NCBI GenBank assembly: GCA_007133615.1
Contig: SLMJ01000183.1
Coordinates: 1 to 37,297, forward strand
DNA from: Thermomicrobiaceae bacterium
GTDB lineage: Bacteria; Chloroflexota; Chloroflexia; Thermomicrobiales; Thermomicrobiaceae
Direction of reading: 5' to 3'
Length of the DNA: 37,297 nt
The translations under genes were made by a program, and so were the position numbers. Shown one piece after another: positions 6,512-14,153 of this stretch (positions are counted from its first letter, which is position 1; the number at the start of each line of letters is the position of its first letter). A model generated the notes under the pieces. The model made no database searches and was not told the DNA's origin. It worked only from the letters and a program-made list of their open reading frames with translations.

Positions 6512-8641
6512 ATGTCTTCGAATCAAAACCCGGACCGGCTTGCATCTGGTGGTGGAATCCAGGCCAGGCTGGCCGGGATTCCAGCCGGTCGCTGGTCAAA
6601 GTGGATTATCGTCGCCCTCTGGATCGTCATCCTCGGCTTGTTGACGCCGTACGCCACGCAGTTGGGGGACGTTGAGACCAATGACGGCTCAACATTTCTT
6701 CCTGCGAACGCTGAATCAGTTGAGGTCAACGAGCTACTCGAGCAGTTCGACAACGGAGATACCGTACCCGCGGTAATCGTCTATGAGCGCGAAGGCGGAC
6801 TCTCGGAATCAGACTTCGAGGCGATTGAGGATGATCGCCAGCGCGTTGCCGATGAGTTCGGTGACGAACTCGTTGGTGACATCAACGAATCTGAATCGGG
6901 TGAAGCGGCGATATTCAATGTTGAAGTCAGCGGTAACTTCGATCGCATTGAAGAGCAGATTCCCGAGATTCGTGACCTGGTTCAGGGCGCGGATGATCTG
7001 AACTCGTTTGTTAGCGGGCAGGCTGGTTTCTCCTACGATGCGATTCAGGTTTTCGGTGGCATCAACACGACGTTGCTGATTGCCAGCGCGATCGTCGTGA
7101 CAGTCTTGCTACTGGTGATCTATCGCAGTCCGTTTGTCTGGATCGTGCCACTGCTCGTTGTCGGTTTCGCGAACCAGACCGCCTCAGCGATTATCTACGG
7201 TATGGTGACCCAACTCGGGCTGACCGCGAGCGGACAGAACACGGGTATCCTGGCAATTCTGATCTTCGGTGTTGGCACCGACTATGCCCTGCTGATCATC
7301 GCCCGCTACCGCGAAGAGTTGCGTAACTTTGCAGACGATCACGTGGCAATGGCGCAGGCGCTCCGGCGGGCCGGTCCGGCGATTCTGGCTTCCGGTGGAA
7401 CCACGATCATCGGTCTGCTCTGTCTCATGCTCGCTGATCTGAACTCGACAGCAGGCCTCGGACCGATTGGTGCTGCCGGCATCTTCAGTGCGTTCATCGC
7501 AATGCTAACGCTCCTTCCCGCGATTCTTGTCATTACTGGCCGACGTATCTTCTGGCCCTTCATTCCGCGGTACGGAGAGGTTGTCGAGGAGAGTCGCGAG
7601 AGCATCTGGAACCGAATCGGACGAGCAATCAGCATCCGGCCACGACCGATCTGGGCGGGTGCCACAGTTGCGTTGCTGGTGATGCTCGCCGGGATGTTGA
7701 CGCTTGGCGACGACCTGACGCAGGAAGAGTCGTTCCGCGACAATCCGGAGTCCCTCCAGGGACAACAGGTCATCGCCGGTCAGTTCTCGGCCGGCAGCAG
7801 TAATCCGACAATCATTATCGCCGATGAGAGCGAATCTGAAGACGTCCAGGCGGTTGTCGGCAATACCGAAGGCGTTGACACCGTTTTTCCGAACCAGCAA
7901 TCAGGCGATCTGGCTTCGTTCAGTGTGATTCTCTCGGCGGCTCCGGAGAGCGATGAGGCCTTTGCGACGATCGAGCGATTGCGGAGCAATCTCGACGAGG
8001 TTCCCGAAGCAAACGCGCTGGTTGGTGGACCGGATGCAACAGAACTGGACATCGCGAACGCCAACAGTCGGGACAGACTCGTCGTCACGCCGGTGGTTCT
8101 CGGCGTAGTGTTCGTGATTCTCGTCGTCCTGGTGCGTGGTCTTGTTGCACCACTCCTGATGGTTGGCACGACGATTATTTCGTTCCATGCAGCGTTGGGC
8201 GTTGTCGCCCTCTTCTTCACGCAGGTACTTGGATATAGCGGGATAACTGACTACGTCATTCTGTTATCGTTCGTCTTCCTCATAACGCTCGGGATCGACT
8301 ACAATATCTTCCTTGTCAGCCGGATCCGGGAGGAAACCCGCAGGTTCGACACTGCGACTGCAACCAGGCGTGGACTTACCGCGACCGGAGGTGTGATTAC
8401 CTCTGCTGGCGTCGTCCTTGGCGCGACGTTCCTGGTTGTCGGGGTGTTGCCGCTCGTGGAGCTGCTGCAGCTGGGGATCATCGTGGCGTTCGGCGTGCTC
8501 CTCGAGACGACGATTGTGCGATCCGTTGTCCTGCCTGCGTTCTTCATGGATCTGGGAGACCGCGTCTGGTGGCCGGGTCGCTCGCTTGCTAACGAGGGTG
8601 AAGCGGTAGATTCTCAGGAGCCGGGCAAGGTCAAGATCTAG
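6512..8641 (+). CDS. MMPL/RND family transporter
   Basis: This 709-aa inner-membrane protein has the MmpL/YdfJ layout. There is one N-terminal membrane helix (about 31-48), a large acidic extracytoplasmic loop (about 50-185), five helices to about 345, a second helix-loop half (from about 375), and five more helices to about 690. The proton-relay motif occurs in both halves as GTDYALL (D257-Y258) and GIDYNIF (D596-Y597). Such proteins export lipids or amphiphilic compounds with the proton gradient, and the cargo here is unknown. It appears monocistronic, ending before a strong hairpin. A possible operator lies upstream at 6431-6452. Confidence 0.9.
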   Translation: MSSNQNPDRLASGGGIQARLAGIPAGRWSKWIIVALWIVILGLLTPYATQLGDVETNDGSTFLPANAESVEVNELLEQFDNGDTVPAVIVYEREGGLSESDFEAIEDDRQRVADEFGDELVGDINESESGEAAIFNVEVSGNFDRIEEQIPEIRDLVQGADDLNSFVSGQAGFSYDAIQVFGGINTTLLIASAIVVTVLLLVIYRSPFVWIVPLLVVGFANQTASAIIYGMVTQLGLTASGQNTGILAILIFGVGTDYALLIIARYREELRNFADDHVAMAQALRRAGPAILASGGTTIIGLLCLMLADLNSTAGLGPIGAAGIFSAFIAMLTLLPAILVITGRRIFWPFIPRYGEVVEESRESIWNRIGRAISIRPRPIWAGATVALLVMLAGMLTLGDDLTQEESFRDNPESLQGQQVIAGQFSAGSSNPTIIIADESESEDVQAVVGNTEGVDTVFPNQQSGDLASFSVILSAAPESDEAFATIERLRSNLDEVPEANALVGGPDATELDIANANSRDRLVVTPVVLGVVFVILVVLVRGLVAPLLMVGTTIISFHAALGVVALFFTQVLGYSGITDYVILLSFVFLITLGIDYNIFLVSRIREETRRFDTATATRRGLTATGGVITSAGVVLGATFLVVGVLPLVELLQLGIIVAFGVLLETTIVRSVVLPAFFMDLGDRVWWPGRSLANEGEAVDSQEPGKVKI

Positions 8642-8646
8642 GGGTT

Positions 8647-8674
8647 CCCCCTTCCCTGTTAGCCGGGAAGGGGG
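8647..8674. terminator. Hairpin terminator between convergent genes
   Basis: CCCCCTTCCC (8647-8656) and GGGAAGGGGG (8665-8674) form a perfect 10-bp stem with an 8-nt loop. It starts 5 nt after the MMPL exporter stop and ends 12 nt before the stop of the convergent oxidoreductase. There is no T tract on either side, so it may act as a structural block or mRNA 3' end for both genes. Confidence 0.65.
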
Positions 8675-8686
8675 CCAATTGCCTGG

Positions 8687-9538
8687 CTAGCCTGAGATTT
8701 TCGGGACTACCTCTTCCGCCAGACGGCTTGCGATTTTCTCCGGGTACGGTGGTTTGAGATTCAGGATAATGTGCGTGCAGCCGGCATCGACGAACTGCTG
8801 GACCTGATCGATCGTAGACTGGAGATCGTCATAGTCGACCATCACCTGGATCGAGTTTTCGATTTCGGATGGGTCTCGGCCGACTTCGGCGCAATGCTGG
8901 CGCAGGACACCGAGCTTGTGGTTGAAGGTCTCGACATCGCGGCCGTTGAAGTTCCAGACGTCGGCATACTTCGCCACGATGCGTAGCGTAATCTTCTCGC
9001 CGCTGCCGCCGATGACGAATGGAGGATGAGGTTTCTGAATCGGCTTCGGTTCGTTGCGGGCGTCTTTGAGCTGATAGTGCTTGCCATCAAAGTCCGTGAG
9101 GTGCTGGGTAAACAGGCGCTTCCAGATCTCGCAGGCTTCCTCGAACCGGCGAAGACGCTTGCCGGGAGAGTCAAGCGGAATACCCATACTATGATGCTCG
9201 TACTCGTTCCAGCCTGCGCCGATTCCGAAGTCCATGCGACCGTTGGACACGACGTCGACCGTTGTCGCGATTTTTGCCAGGACGGCTGGATGCCGATAGG
9301 TGTTACCGGTCACCATCAACCCGAGCCGAATCCGTTCTGTCTCGGCGGCCAGCGTACCGAGTAGTGTCCAGCCATCCATACACGGGCCGTCGAGGTCCCC
9401 CTGTATCGGTGCGAAGTGATCGAACAGCCAGGCGTGTTCGAAGGCTTCGATTCCGTCGGCTTCTTTCCAGACCCGGAGCATGTCCGTGTACTCCGCGTGA
9501 TGCTGGGCGGTTTTCACTCCGAAGCGAAGTTTGGCCAT
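8687..9538 (-). CDS. LLM class F420-dependent oxidoreductase (luciferase-like)
   Basis: This 283-aa protein has the bacterial luciferase-like TIM barrel. It contains 'RIRLGLMVTGNTYRHPAVLAKIATTVDVVSNGRMDFGIGAGWNEYEH' as short conserved blocks such as 'RIRLGLMV' and 'GIGAGWNE', typical of coenzyme F420-dependent members. The C-terminal 'PPFVIGGSGEK' segment also fits. The start was set at ATG 9538, which has AAGGAC upstream. An in-frame extension to 9634 adds 32 unrelated residues. It is divergent from a deacetylase gene (143-nt gap), and TATAAC on the minus strand (9572-9577) could be its -10 box. Substrate unknown; use of FMN instead of F420 cannot be excluded. Confidence 0.85.
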   Translation of the reverse strand: MAKLRFGVKTAQHHAEYTDMLRVWKEADGIEAFEHAWLFDHFAPIQGDLDGPCMDGWTLLGTLAAETERIRLGLMVTGNTYRHPAVLAKIATTVDVVSNGRMDFGIGAGWNEYEHHSMGIPLDSPGKRLRRFEEACEIWKRLFTQHLTDFDGKHYQLKDARNEPKPIQKPHPPFVIGGSGEKITLRIVAKYADVWNFNGRDVETFNHKLGVLRQHCAEVGRDPSEIENSIQVMVDYDDLQSTIDQVQQFVDAGCTHIILNLKPPYPEKIASRLAEEVVPKISG

Positions 9539-9681
9539 GGAACGTCCTTTCTCAGATTGTTGCTGGCGCCGGTTATAGATCGCGCCAGGTCGAACGGCGA
9601 AAGCACACTGTAGCATGTTATTCGAAACCGACATATCAACCAGAACGCGATCGGTTCAATCGCCGGAAAGACAGGAGAGCA

Positions 9682-10530
9682 ATGACAACGGGAAGATGGC
9701 CAGACGGACATTCCGCGGCAGTCAGCATTACGATGGACAATATGGGCGAGGCTGCCGAGCTGTACCGTGGTGCCTGGCCCGCAGACAAGACCGTCGGGTT
9801 GCACGACTCCGTTACCAGTGTGCTTCCTGGAATGCTGAAAACGCTGGAGGAAACCGGAGTCCTCGCTACGTACTTCATCGAGGGCTGGAACACCACAACC
9901 TATCCGCAGGCGATGCAGGCAGTGCGGCATAGCGGACATGAAGTGGCCTTCCACGGCTGGCAACACGAACCGTGGGGCACCCTGGACCCCGGTACGGAGA
10001 AAGAGTTGATCGACCGCTCGCTCAACGGCTTCTCCCGTCTTTCCCTGCAAATCTGGGGATTTCGCCCTCCCGGTGGCGTACTGACCGAGAGCTCCCCCAC
10101 GATGCTCAGAGACGCGGGTATACGGTATTGCTCTCCTGCCGGGTCCGATGCAGCGATTCGAGATGATCTGGTCTATCTGCCGTTTGCCTGGCAGGGAATC
10201 GATGCTTACTCCTATTCGGACAACTTTGCTGGATTGCGTGAGCAGAAAGGCGATGATCCAGCTGCGATCGCTCCAGCCGCGTTTGCGGACCGAGTGCAGC
10301 AGCATCTTGATGAGGTGATCGATCGCGGCGGATACACTGCGCTGCTGTTTCATCCGTTTCTGACCATTGACGAGGATCGAACGAGCGCGATGCGGGAGAT
10401 CATCGAGCGCGTGGTCAACGACGACCGGATCTGGTGTGAGCGCTGTTTCGAGGTATCCGAGTGGGTGAGATCGAACCCGGAGCATTTCGGAACTGACCCC
10501 GGGTTTGATCTCACGAGCTGGTCTCGCTGA
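9682..10530 (+). CDS. Polysaccharide deacetylase (NodB-homology) family protein, altered motif 1
   Basis: This 282-aa protein has the NodB fold and no evident signal peptide, so it is probably cytoplasmic. Motif 1, usually TFDDG, reads TMDNM (D19-N20), so the second metal-binding Asp is Asn. Motif 2 is H91-x3-H95 (HGWQH), motif 3 is 'FRPPGG', and the late His is in 'LLFHPF'. This pattern recalls the PuuE-like or amidohydrolase-type branch more than chitin deacetylases. The start at 9682 follows AGGAGAG. The frame is open upstream to 9262, but that part overlaps the divergent gene. Substrate unknown. Confidence 0.8.
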   Translation: MTTGRWPDGHSAAVSITMDNMGEAAELYRGAWPADKTVGLHDSVTSVLPGMLKTLEETGVLATYFIEGWNTTTYPQAMQAVRHSGHEVAFHGWQHEPWGTLDPGTEKELIDRSLNGFSRLSLQIWGFRPPGGVLTESSPTMLRDAGIRYCSPAGSDAAIRDDLVYLPFAWQGIDAYSYSDNFAGLREQKGDDPAAIAPAAFADRVQQHLDEVIDRGGYTALLFHPFLTIDEDRTSAMREIIERVVNDDRIWCERCFEVSEWVRSNPEHFGTDPGFDLTSWSR

Positions 10531-10584
10531 AGTGGACCAAAATGGCGACGGCGGAACCACGAGATTGTGGTCCCGCCCGACAGG

Positions 10585-11910
10585 TCAGTTTGCGGTTATC
10601 CGAAAGACCCCGCCACCTTCTTCGAAGTCCAGCACGTAGATCTCACCTGCATGGTCAACTCCGAAGGCATTGATCATCAGATCGGTCTCGATAAGGATCT
10701 CTTTGACCCATTCCCCGTCGTCTTCGACCATGCCCCAGATGTTTCCGCTGCACCAGTCGCCGAAGAAGTAAATGCCCTCAAGTGCCGGATGGGACGCACC
10801 GTGGTAGGTGTACCCACCGATGATCGCGCAGCCCTGGTCTGGATTGTCATACGTGACTGCAGGCATCTCCAGGCCTTCCTTATCGCACTCTTCGGCTTCC
10901 CAGCACTCGTCACCCTCCAGAATCGGCCAGCCGTAGTTCTCGCCACCCTGGCTGTCGGCTGGCTGAACGTAGACAGATTCCACTGCCCACTGCCCGACAT
11001 CGACCATGTACATATCGCCGGTCACCGGGTCGAAGGAGAACCGCCATGGATTGCGGAGGCCGTAGGCCCAGATCTCATCAAGACCGTCGTCGCTGCCGAC
11101 AAACGGATTGTCCTCCGGAATCGCGTAGGGATCGCCACCATCGACATCGATCCGGAGAATCGAACCCAGCATAGTGTTTGGATTCTGAGAATTCTCGTGT
11201 GGATCTCCCGGATCTTCGCCGTCCCCCAGACCGATGTACATATAGCCATCCGGGCCGAACTTGACGTTCCCTCCGTTGTGGCTGTAGTGCGGTTGCTCGA
11301 CTTCAAGAATCGGGGTTTCCGTTCCTGGATCCCCGAACTGGCCATCCTCAGAGATCTGGAAACGCGAGACCATCGTGTCTTCATCGCCGTAGGTGATGTA
11401 ATACACGTAGAAATAGCCATTTTCCGCGAAGTTCGGGTGTAGTGCCATGCTCAGGAGGCCTTGCTCGACCATCTCGTGTTCAACCTGTTCGCGGAGATCG
11501 AGAAACGGCTCTTCTCGGAGTTCGCCATCTTCTATAACGTGAATCGTTCCGATTCGGGAGACCACGAACAGGCGATCAGTGCCATCGGTCGCCGGCACGA
11601 GGTCGGTCGGCTGGATCAGTCCTTCGGTGAGCAGTTCGAGATCCAGATCTAATTCGCTCAGGGCATCGGCTTCTACCGGCTCGACGTCGGTGCCGGCATC
11701 GTCCGGTTCGGTGGCCGTGTCAGTATCGGGATCGGCATCCATCTCAGTGTCGTCGGGTTCGACGGTCTCGACCTGGGAATCGTCGGTGTCGTCAGTGATG
11801 TCGTCTGTCACGTCGTCGTCGCCGTTACAGGCGGCGAACACGAGTGCCGCCAGCACGACACTCAGCAATATGAGAAAACGTGTCGATCGGAATCGTGAAT
11901 CGGGGTGCAT
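10585..11910 (-). CDS. PQQ-dependent sugar dehydrogenase-like lipoprotein (glucose/sorbosone dehydrogenase family)
   Basis: This is a 441-aa secreted beta-propeller. The N-terminal signal peptide ends in FAAC with lipid Cys C28. An Asp/Glu/Thr-rich linker (about 29-80) separates the membrane anchor from the propeller. Family blocks include 'PTDLV', 'GLLSMALHPNF', 'HNGGNVKFGPDGYMYIGLGDG', 'GSILRIDVDG', 'GLRNPWRFSFDP' and 'GENYGWP'. Such enzymes oxidise aldoses outside the membrane using PQQ. No PQQ synthesis gene is visible here. The start was set at ATG 11910 with AAGGAG 7 nt upstream; a GTG 6 nt earlier is possible. It is monocistronic on the minus strand, 54 nt from a convergent deacetylase. 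Confidence 0.88.
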   Translation of the reverse strand: MHPDSRFRSTRFLILLSVVLAALVFAACNGDDDVTDDITDDTDDSQVETVEPDDTEMDADPDTDTATEPDDAGTDVEPVEADALSELDLDLELLTEGLIQPTDLVPATDGTDRLFVVSRIGTIHVIEDGELREEPFLDLREQVEHEMVEQGLLSMALHPNFAENGYFYVYYITYGDEDTMVSRFQISEDGQFGDPGTETPILEVEQPHYSHNGGNVKFGPDGYMYIGLGDGEDPGDPHENSQNPNTMLGSILRIDVDGGDPYAIPEDNPFVGSDDGLDEIWAYGLRNPWRFSFDPVTGDMYMVDVGQWAVESVYVQPADSQGGENYGWPILEGDECWEAEECDKEGLEMPAVTYDNPDQGCAIIGGYTYHGASHPALEGIYFFGDWCSGNIWGMVEDDGEWVKEILIETDLMINAFGVDHAGEIYVLDFEEGGGVFRITAN

Positions 11911-12087
11911 AAACACTCCTTGAAAACGCTACAAACGCAGTCGTGCCTGTCCAGGTCGCTCTCCAGTGATGGGAGCTGCCGAGGGACAAGGGAACACAAT
12001 TGATACCCGGAGTGCAATAGCGGCAGGGTTGAGCAGGGACCTCACAGGTGGACGGGTGAGGAAGGCCTGGGGTAAACTCAGGTAGTT

Positions 12088-12104
12088 GCACGAGCAACTC
12101 GTGC
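12088..12104. promoter_or_regulatory. Perfect inverted repeat just upstream of tRNA-Thr
   Basis: GCACGAG (12088-12094) and CTCGTGC (12098-12104) are perfect 7-bp arms around a 3-nt loop, 12 nt before the tRNA. It could be a processing signal in the precursor or an operator. No convincing -35/-10 pair was found for the tRNA; TAAACT at 12073-12078 is the nearest -10-like match. Confidence 0.3.
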
Positions 12105-12116
12105 GTCGTCCATGCT

Positions 12117-12192
12117 GCCGATGTAGCTCAGTAGGCAGAGCAGCTGTTTCGTAAACAGCAGGTCGCCGGTTCGAGTCCGGCCATCGGCTCCA
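12117..12192 (+). tRNA. tRNA-Thr(CGT)
   Basis: The cloverleaf is complete. The acceptor GCCGATG pairs with CATCGGC, the D stem is GCTC/GAGC, and the anticodon stem is GCTGT/ACAGC around loop TTCGTAA with anticodon CGT at 12150-12152 (codon ACG). The T arm is GCCGG/CCGGC around TTCGAGT. Discriminator T12189 is followed by an encoded CCA (12190-12192). A strong terminator follows 11 nt later, so it is a single-gene unit. Confidence 0.95.
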
Positions 12193-12203
12193 CAACATTA
12201 GAG

Positions 12204-12241
12204 AACCCCGCCAGGAATGACTCCCGGCGGGGTTTCCTTTT
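12204..12241 (+). terminator. Rho-independent terminator of tRNA-Thr
   Basis: AACCCCGCC (12204-12212) pairs perfectly with GGCGGGGTT (12226-12234), a 9-bp GC-rich stem, followed by TCCTTTT. It also lies just past the stop of the convergent LCP gene (12257), where the A-rich left flank gives little T tract on the minus strand. Confidence 0.85.
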
Positions 12242-12256
12242 GCATTGAAATGCGCG

Positions 12257-13396
12257 TTAGCAGTGACGATCGTCCAGCAGATCGGTCCCGTCACTCTCCA
12301 GGTAGTGCCCGGGGTCGGCGAATACGTGATGGACGGTTTCCCGAATCGCCGAGTAGTTCGGGAGTCGGTGACCGGCGCTTGATGTGCCGGCCTCGAATCT
12401 CGGCGGATTGAGCCCGATGCTGATGATCCGGTCTGAACTGATGTCGTCTCGCAACATGACCATGTCCGGGAGTTGCTCGAGCGGAACATTCGTGACGACG
12501 TTGTCCCGGATGGCTTCGACCAGGTCCGGGAACACTCGAAGCAGCGTTGGCAGATCTGCCTGGTCAATTGCTGACGCGACGATACAACGCTGGCGCTCCA
12601 TCCGATCGTAATCCGATGACCCGCTCCGTGAACGCGCGTATGCTATGGCGTGACCGCCATCCAGCGTCTGTTCGCCCGGCTGAATGTTGAATTCCTGCCA
12701 ACCGACCTCTTCATCCGGGTGAAGAAGCCGCACGTGTACCGGCTGCCGGACGTTCACCTCCACTCCACCCACGGCATCCACGACTCGAACGAAGCCCTGC
12801 ATGTTGACCATCGCGTAGTAATCGATCGGGATATCGAGTAACTCGCTCATTGCGCCGGCGAGAATGTGCATCCCGGGGTCGAGTGCTTCCGGAAAGAGGT
12901 CTGGATTGTTCTCGCCGATGCGATACAGCCAGTTGATCTGACCAGAGTAGGTATCGTATCCGAGAACGCTGGAGATGTGATCGGGTAGCGGAATGTCGCC
13001 GTAGCTTCGTGGTATCCCGAATAGCGCGACTGTGCCGGTTTCGAGATCAACGGACACCACGATCATCACATCCGTCCGGGAGCCATCGTGGTAGAAGCCG
13101 GGGTCGGTTCCAGCCAGAAGGACGTTCAACCGACCGCGTTCGATCCAGTCTGCGCCGGCAAACGCTGGCTCCGCAGTTGGCGTTGGGGTGGGTTCCGGCT
13201 CCGGCGTTGCAGTCGGGGTCGCTTCTGGTTCGGGAGTCGGGGTGTTTTCCGGCTCAGTCTCCACTTGTTCGGTTGGAGTGGGCGCTGCCGCGGCGTCGCC
13301 ATCATCCCGGGGCCGTTCGGACGGTTCAATGGTGCAGCCGGAAACCAGAATCACCAGCAACAGGCTGACGAGCGGAATCAGCGGTGAAGAGCGCAC
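12257..13396 (-). CDS. LytR-CpsA-Psr (LCP) family lipoprotein
   Basis: LCP proteins attach polymers such as teichoic acids or polysaccharides to peptidoglycan outside the membrane. The 379-aa form predicted here starts at GTG 13396, with GGAAGG 5 nt upstream, and gives a compact lipoprotein signal ending LVSGC (C21). A Pro/Thr/Glu-rich linker (about 35-78) leads to the LCP domain with 'LLAGTD' (D98), 'SRTDVMIVVSVD' (R107, D109), 'GIPRS' (R130) and later 'YARSRSG...DYDRMERQ', the conserved pyrophosphate-binding arginines. Longer in-frame starts (ATG 13456, GTG 13693) would bury the signal peptide. In an organism that may have atypical walls, the ligated polymer is an open question. Confidence 0.9.
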   Translation of the reverse strand: MRSSPLIPLVSLLLVILVSGCTIEPSERPRDDGDAAAAPTPTEQVETEPENTPTPEPEATPTATPEPEPTPTPTAEPAFAGADWIERGRLNVLLAGTDPGFYHDGSRTDVMIVVSVDLETGTVALFGIPRSYGDIPLPDHISSVLGYDTYSGQINWLYRIGENNPDLFPEALDPGMHILAGAMSELLDIPIDYYAMVNMQGFVRVVDAVGGVEVNVRQPVHVRLLHPDEEVGWQEFNIQPGEQTLDGGHAIAYARSRSGSSDYDRMERQRCIVASAIDQADLPTLLRVFPDLVEAIRDNVVTNVPLEQLPDMVMLRDDISSDRIISIGLNPPRFEAGTSSAGHRLPNYSAIRETVHHVFADPGHYLESDGTDLLDDRHC

Positions 13397-14153
13397 GTTC
13401 GCCTTCCTCTCCGATGCAATTGACTGATGCAGGACGAGTTGTTGTGCCGCGTCCATATCTCGGTTAGCGTCTGATAAGTTCGTGATGCGCCGTCGAGCGA
13501 GGTCTAGTGCACGGCCCGAGCAGAGCTGCGGACGCCGTACCCGTATCCAAACAACTGAAATGTCGGTGATCTGGAACCATGATAACAGACGAAACTTGAT
13601 CGCCACGTTAGGGAGTGCAAACCGTCGGGCCTCGAATAACGGAAACATGGCCAGGAAACAATGTTGCGGTTTGCGAATGGGTGCGCCTTGCACGCGCCGG
13701 GGAAGAAAGTTGACTCAGGTCGATTGGTTTCGGCTACACTTTTTTGCCGGGGAATCCAATGATCTGAATAGTTCTCATCAAAGTATTGCCTAATTTCACC
13801 AAATTCCTTGAGAACGCTCCGGTCGAATTCAAAAACCTGGCTTTGCGCATGCGGACACTGCGCGCGGCATATCTTGTCATTCTCCGCAATCATCTATACA
13901 ATGCGACCGATTACTTGCGGATCAGGCGGAATACGATTACGCAATGGTGAGAGGGGGCACCGCGAGTTCCAGACTGTGTGAATTCTTGAAGACGGACCTT
14001 GATTCTGGCGTGATGTGAGACACCGATCTGAGGAACAGCCGGGTGGTGGGAGTTGTTCTTATTGGGATCGGCACAGTTGCGCCGCTTCAGCAGTCAGCAA
14101 TAACTGCTGGGATTTCATATCAACCGTGTGGTGGAGAGGAGCTATTGCCTGCT
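13397..14153. other. 757-nt gene-free region upstream of the ABC importer
   Basis: No convincing gene was found. The middle part (about 13735-13960) is visibly richer in A/T than its surroundings. It contains one good promoter facing the ABC importer (13874-13902), leaving about 245 nt of leader before the binding-protein start. Minus-strand sequence next to 13396 carries the ribosome site of the LCP gene (13402-13410). A 129-codon minus-strand frame at 13504-13893 lacks a ribosome site and any recognisable family. Confidence 0.6.
13874..13902 (+). promoter_or_regulatory. Sigma70-type promoter for the peptide ABC importer
   Basis: TTGTCA (13874-13879) and TACAAT (13897-13902) match consensus at 5 of 6 positions each and are 17 bp apart. 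It points toward the binding-protein gene at 14154, with a predicted leader of about 245 nt. Confidence 0.6.

Noticed and set aside
9514-10560. 348-codon minus-strand frame opposite the deacetylase
   Set aside because: It is the antisense of a well-supported gene and shows no protein family pattern; long antisense frames are common at this base composition.
10567-11442. 291-codon plus-strand frame opposite the sugar dehydrogenase
   Set aside because: Antisense shadow of a gene with clear family motifs.
13504-13893. 129-codon minus-strand open frame in the long gap
   Set aside because: No ribosome site, no recognisable domain, and its 3' part overlaps the upstream region of the LCP gene. It may be chance or a decayed gene.
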